Part shown: piece after piece, positions 6,029-6,585 of the stretch
Numbering within the stretch: position 1 is the stretch's first letter
How the letters are laid out: the number at the start of each line of letters is the position of its first letter
Source: JALGWA01 sp964604955
GTDB taxonomy: Bacteria; Arandabacterota; Arandabacteria; Arandabacterales; JALGWA01
Direction: 5' to 3'
Length of the DNA: 6,585 nt
Assembly (NCBI GenBank): GCA_964604955.1
Contig: CAZSBE010000143.1
Coordinates: 1 to 6,585, forward strand
Made by a program: the position numbers and the translations under genes
The notes under the pieces: model-generated
Databases searched by the model: none
What the model saw: the letters and a program-made list of their open reading frames with translations, nothing else
Told to the model about the DNA's origin: nothing

Positions 6029-6585
6029 CTACTTCTCGAGAATCCCCTTCTCGACCGCGTCCCGGATGAGACCCGCGGCGTATTCCCAGATCTCCGGAGC
6101 CGCATCGGCTACGGGCCGGGCCCGCTCGAGCACCCTGTCGCTCGTCACGCCGTGCTCCTGCCACGACCTGCCGTTGGTATGGTAGTTGAGCAGCAGCGGC
6201 TGCAGCCGGTCCAGCGCGTTTGCGAAGCGCGACTCCGGTGTAACCGCCTCCTCGAACTCGTCCCAGAGCGCTCTCAGGTCAGCGCCCTGGTCGTCGGGCA
6301 GCAGCGCGAAGATGCGGTCGGCGGCAAGGGTCTCGCGCTCGAGCTTGCCCCGGGCAGCCCGCTCGTCGTAGCAGTAGGTATCGCCCGCGTCTATCTCCAC
6401 CAGGTCATGAACGAGGACCATCCTGATAACTTTGAGGATATCGACGCCCGCGCCCGCGGCGTACTCTGCAAGCAGCATCGCCATCATCGCCAGATGCCAG
6501 GAGTGCTCGGCGTCGTTTTCATGGCGGTCGCCGGTTATGACGCTCGTGCGCCTGAGCACCTGCTTGACCTTGTCAATCTCGACTA
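6029..6585 (-). CDS. HD-domain phosphohydrolase, YfbR/HDDC2-like nucleotidase type (N-terminus outside window)
   Basis: Cytoplasmic HD-superfamily enzyme (HD_3 type) related to the 5'-deoxynucleotidase YfbR and to HDDC2, which remove phosphate from deoxynucleoside monophosphates. 184 residues are visible and the frame stays open to the right edge. Numbered from the first complete codon, the metal-site residues are H27 (DAEHSWH), H59/D60 (VLVHDLVEIDAGD) and D125 (NALDRLQ), with E63 and D68 completing the HDLVEIDAGD segment: the full H...HD...D set. The first visible residues, VEIDKVKQVLRRT, continue a typical helix of this family, so the GTG at 6559 is internal and the real start lies beyond the edge, probably only some 10-25 residues away. 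The gene ends in TAG 232 bp before the phosphatase and is probably a separate housekeeping unit. Nucleotide specificity cannot be read from the sequence; family assignment is firm. Confidence 0.92.
   Translation of the reverse strand, partial: VEIDKVKQVLRRTSVITGDRHENDAEHSWHLAMMAMLLAEYAAGAGVDILKVIRMVLVHDLVEIDAGDTYCYDERAARGKLERETLAADRIFALLPDDQGADLRALWDEFEEAVTPESRFANALDRLQPLLLNYHTNGRSWQEHGVTSDRVLERARPVADAAPEIWEYAAGLIRDAVEKGILEK

Noticed and set aside
5839..6185. Short open frames on both strands in the spacer between HD gene and phosphatase
   Set aside because: They are low-complexity translations of the repeat and GC-rich DNA (for example repeated ANPG), without ribosome binding sites or family similarity.
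6029..6559. GTG at 6559 as the start of the HD-domain gene
   Set aside because: The eight codons before it (VEIDKVKQ) continue the conserved N-terminal helix and the frame runs off the edge, so the gene is truncated by the window.

Overview
The window is a GC-rich bacterial segment in which every gene I can support lies on the minus strand. The most informative taxonomic clue is the C-terminal domain of the secreted phosphatase. It is a FlgD-Ig/'PNPF'-like sorting-type module typical of exported proteins in the Fibrobacteres-Chlorobi-Bacteroidetes group and neighbouring uncultured phyla (for example Krumholzibacteriota, Eisenbacteria, Latescibacterota). Signal peptides and possible lipoprotein cysteines fit a diderm bacterium that exports polymer-degrading enzymes. 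The phylum assignment is inference only.

Layout in the direction of transcription (right to left): (1) the 3' part of an HD-domain nucleotidase-type phosphohydrolase, cut by the right edge (6585-6029); (2) a 232-bp spacer with a GC-rich hairpin, a short degenerate 38-bp repeat and a good sigma70-like promoter; (3) a secreted metallophosphoesterase with a purple-acid-phosphatase-like architecture and a FlgD-type C-terminal domain (5796-4258); (4) a GH53 endo-beta-1,4-galactanase whose GTG start overlaps the phosphatase stop codon by one base (4258-3128); (5) a 116-bp spacer with a possible promoter; (6) a cytoplasmic zinc-dependent alcohol dehydrogenase (3011-1983); (7) 26 bp further on, a secreted GH97 alpha-glycosidase of the inverting, SusB-like type, cut by the left edge near its C-terminus (1956-1).

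Read together, genes 3-7 look like a small catabolic cluster for extracellular organic matter. The phosphatase would release phosphate, GH53 would cut pectic galactan, GH97 would remove alpha-linked glucose, and the dehydrogenase would handle an alcohol or aldehyde inside the cell. No SusC/SusD pair, transporter or regulator is visible, so this is not a complete polysaccharide utilisation locus within the window. I found no RNA genes, mobile elements or CRISPR arrays. All five genes belong to known families; the unusual points are the gene pairing, the start/stop overlap, a substituted metal-site tyrosine and the structured spacer. I do not see convincing evidence for an undescribed system.
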